Both the position numbers and the translations under genes were made by a program. From Telopea speciosissima (Eukaryota > Streptophyta > Magnoliopsida > Proteales > Proteaceae), in NCBI RefSeq assembly GCF_018873765.1, contig NC_057925.1:62799970-62863969 (forward strand): 64,000 nucleotides of DNA, written 5' to 3'. Each line of letters opens with the position of its first letter. Position 1 is the stretch's first letter. Below the pieces are notes generated by a model. That model saw only the letters and a program-made list of their open reading frames with translations. It had not been told where the DNA came from and made no database searches. Below are positions 63,011 through 64,000 of this stretch, one piece after another.

Positions 63011-64000
63011 AAACAAAGGCGGAACATGTCTGGGGTAGGACCTTGATTGGTATCTTTAAATTTCTGCCGAACCCCAATACAATATCTGCCATTCAGCTGC
63101 ATTACGACAAGAATACATGTTATTTGCATTTCACAAATTTAAATACATATGTAAGTAAGAGAATATATAACGTAATTGTTTACCAACATCACCACCATTT
63201 CGGATAGCCTCTGTGGCAGGGGTTCCAAAACTCCCTGTTTCATCCCTGAAACTTTTAATCCATACTCTAATGTAAGACTGGAATACCAGTCCCAAAAACC
63301 CATAAAAATTCAAATAAAGAATAGAGCCAGAATTTGAAACTTCGGTTTATGATCAAACCAGCCAAGTGATGGTCACCACATGTGGATCGAGTGTAGGGCA
63401 CAGTAGGGGTAGACTTATCTCCAAAATTGGTTCAGGTCTGATGGCTTGATGTAGAGATATCAAAGAATCACCAAAATAGAAGGTTTGGAGAAACCTTCCA
63501 AAACAGGGCTGTTCTGGACTTCCAGCAGTAACCGAGTGTCAAGCTTGGTGAATGAAGTCTGTTCTGCAATTTTTGGCCAATTCTGATGGTTAGAATTGAG
63601 GATGGGAAGATGAGAATAAAAATAGAAAGTATGGGATTAAGGGAAGATTCAGGCAGTGGAATGGGGTGGCAGTGAGGATTGAGTGGGGGTAATGGAAGGG
63701 GGAAACTGAGTTTCAAATCCCAGCAGGTGTTGGTGATGATTAAAGGTGATATGGATTAGAAGGTTGCAGTCAGATGAGTTGCAGGGTTGCAGAAACAGCT
63801 CCAGCTGATGGTCTTCTCAGTAGCAGCAATCACAAAGGTGACTCCAACCTTGATGAGGATCTCCAGCAGCAGCAGCAGCAACAGCAATCGAATGACTTTC
63901 TGGGCAAAAGAATAATCACACAGCAGACCTGGCTCGATGGAGAAGAAGAAGAATGGAAGAGAGGGTGGAGGGTGGGGGGTGGGGTAGGGGGAATGGCTCT
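63011..64000. other. Right end of window, ING intron 4 continuation
   Basis: No exon with PHD-finger cysteines is seen. A short CAG/CAA repeat lies at about 63870-63892. The purine-rich end (63940-63990) is low complexity. Nothing else is supported. Confidence 0.45.

Noticed and set aside
63840..63860. Right end of the second hAT remnant at CCAACCTTG
   Set aside because: Only the last few bases resemble the expected end and the adjacent bases do not pair with the left end. Flanks ATGGGGAC and ATGAGGAT match only in part.

Overview
This is nuclear DNA from a flowering plant, probably a dicot. It is AT-rich, its genes have GT-AG introns, and it holds a plant A20/AN1 stress-associated protein gene, a plant ING gene, and Ty1/copia elements primed by initiator-Met tRNA. 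The species cannot be named from the sequence. Three host genes are readable. Most of the rest is nested, decaying mobile DNA.

Region 1 (1-14.9 kb) is a repeat block. It starts with a minus-strand endogenous pararetrovirus-like (caulimovirid) fragment that runs off the left edge. Next is a broken plus-strand copia element carrying a solo LTR. Then comes a complete-length minus-strand copia element (8725-14503, both LTRs 284 bp, target duplication GAAAG) that sits inside an older LTR-like sequence.

Region 2 (14.9-29.2 kb) is intergenic. It holds a 1.17-kb fold-back element with a perfect 9-bp target duplication (18148-19319), a small element with a 9-bp duplication (21881-22011), microsatellites, and a few exon-like segments I could not assign.

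Region 3 (29.3-31.8 kb) is an intact A20/AN1 zinc-finger gene on the plus strand, coding in one exon, with a probable intron in its 5' leader.

Region 4 (34.2-56.0 kb) is one minus-strand gene. I assembled seven exons that join in phase into a 296-residue NusB-domain protein with a plastid-type N-terminus. Its exons are 55-311 bp, but intron 5 is about 16.6 kb. That intron holds a MITE, hAT transposase remnants with a tandem duplication, an L1-type LINE split by a young copia element (41166-47425, target duplication GGTAG), and an hAT-like element inserted in that copia. Intron 3 holds an RTE-type LINE and a second RTE 3' end.

Region 5 (56.0-64 kb): an ING-family chromatin gene starts at 58625 on the plus strand, head-to-head with the NusB gene. 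A second copy of the fold-back element lies between the two start codons. Four ING exons (123 codons) are visible. The rest of the gene, including the expected PHD finger, is outside the window beyond an intron of more than 4 kb that contains another hAT remnant and an LTR-like sequence.

The two housekeeping-type genes appear intact despite heavy insertion into their introns and shared promoter region. The main novelty is this layered insertion history, not a new enzyme system.
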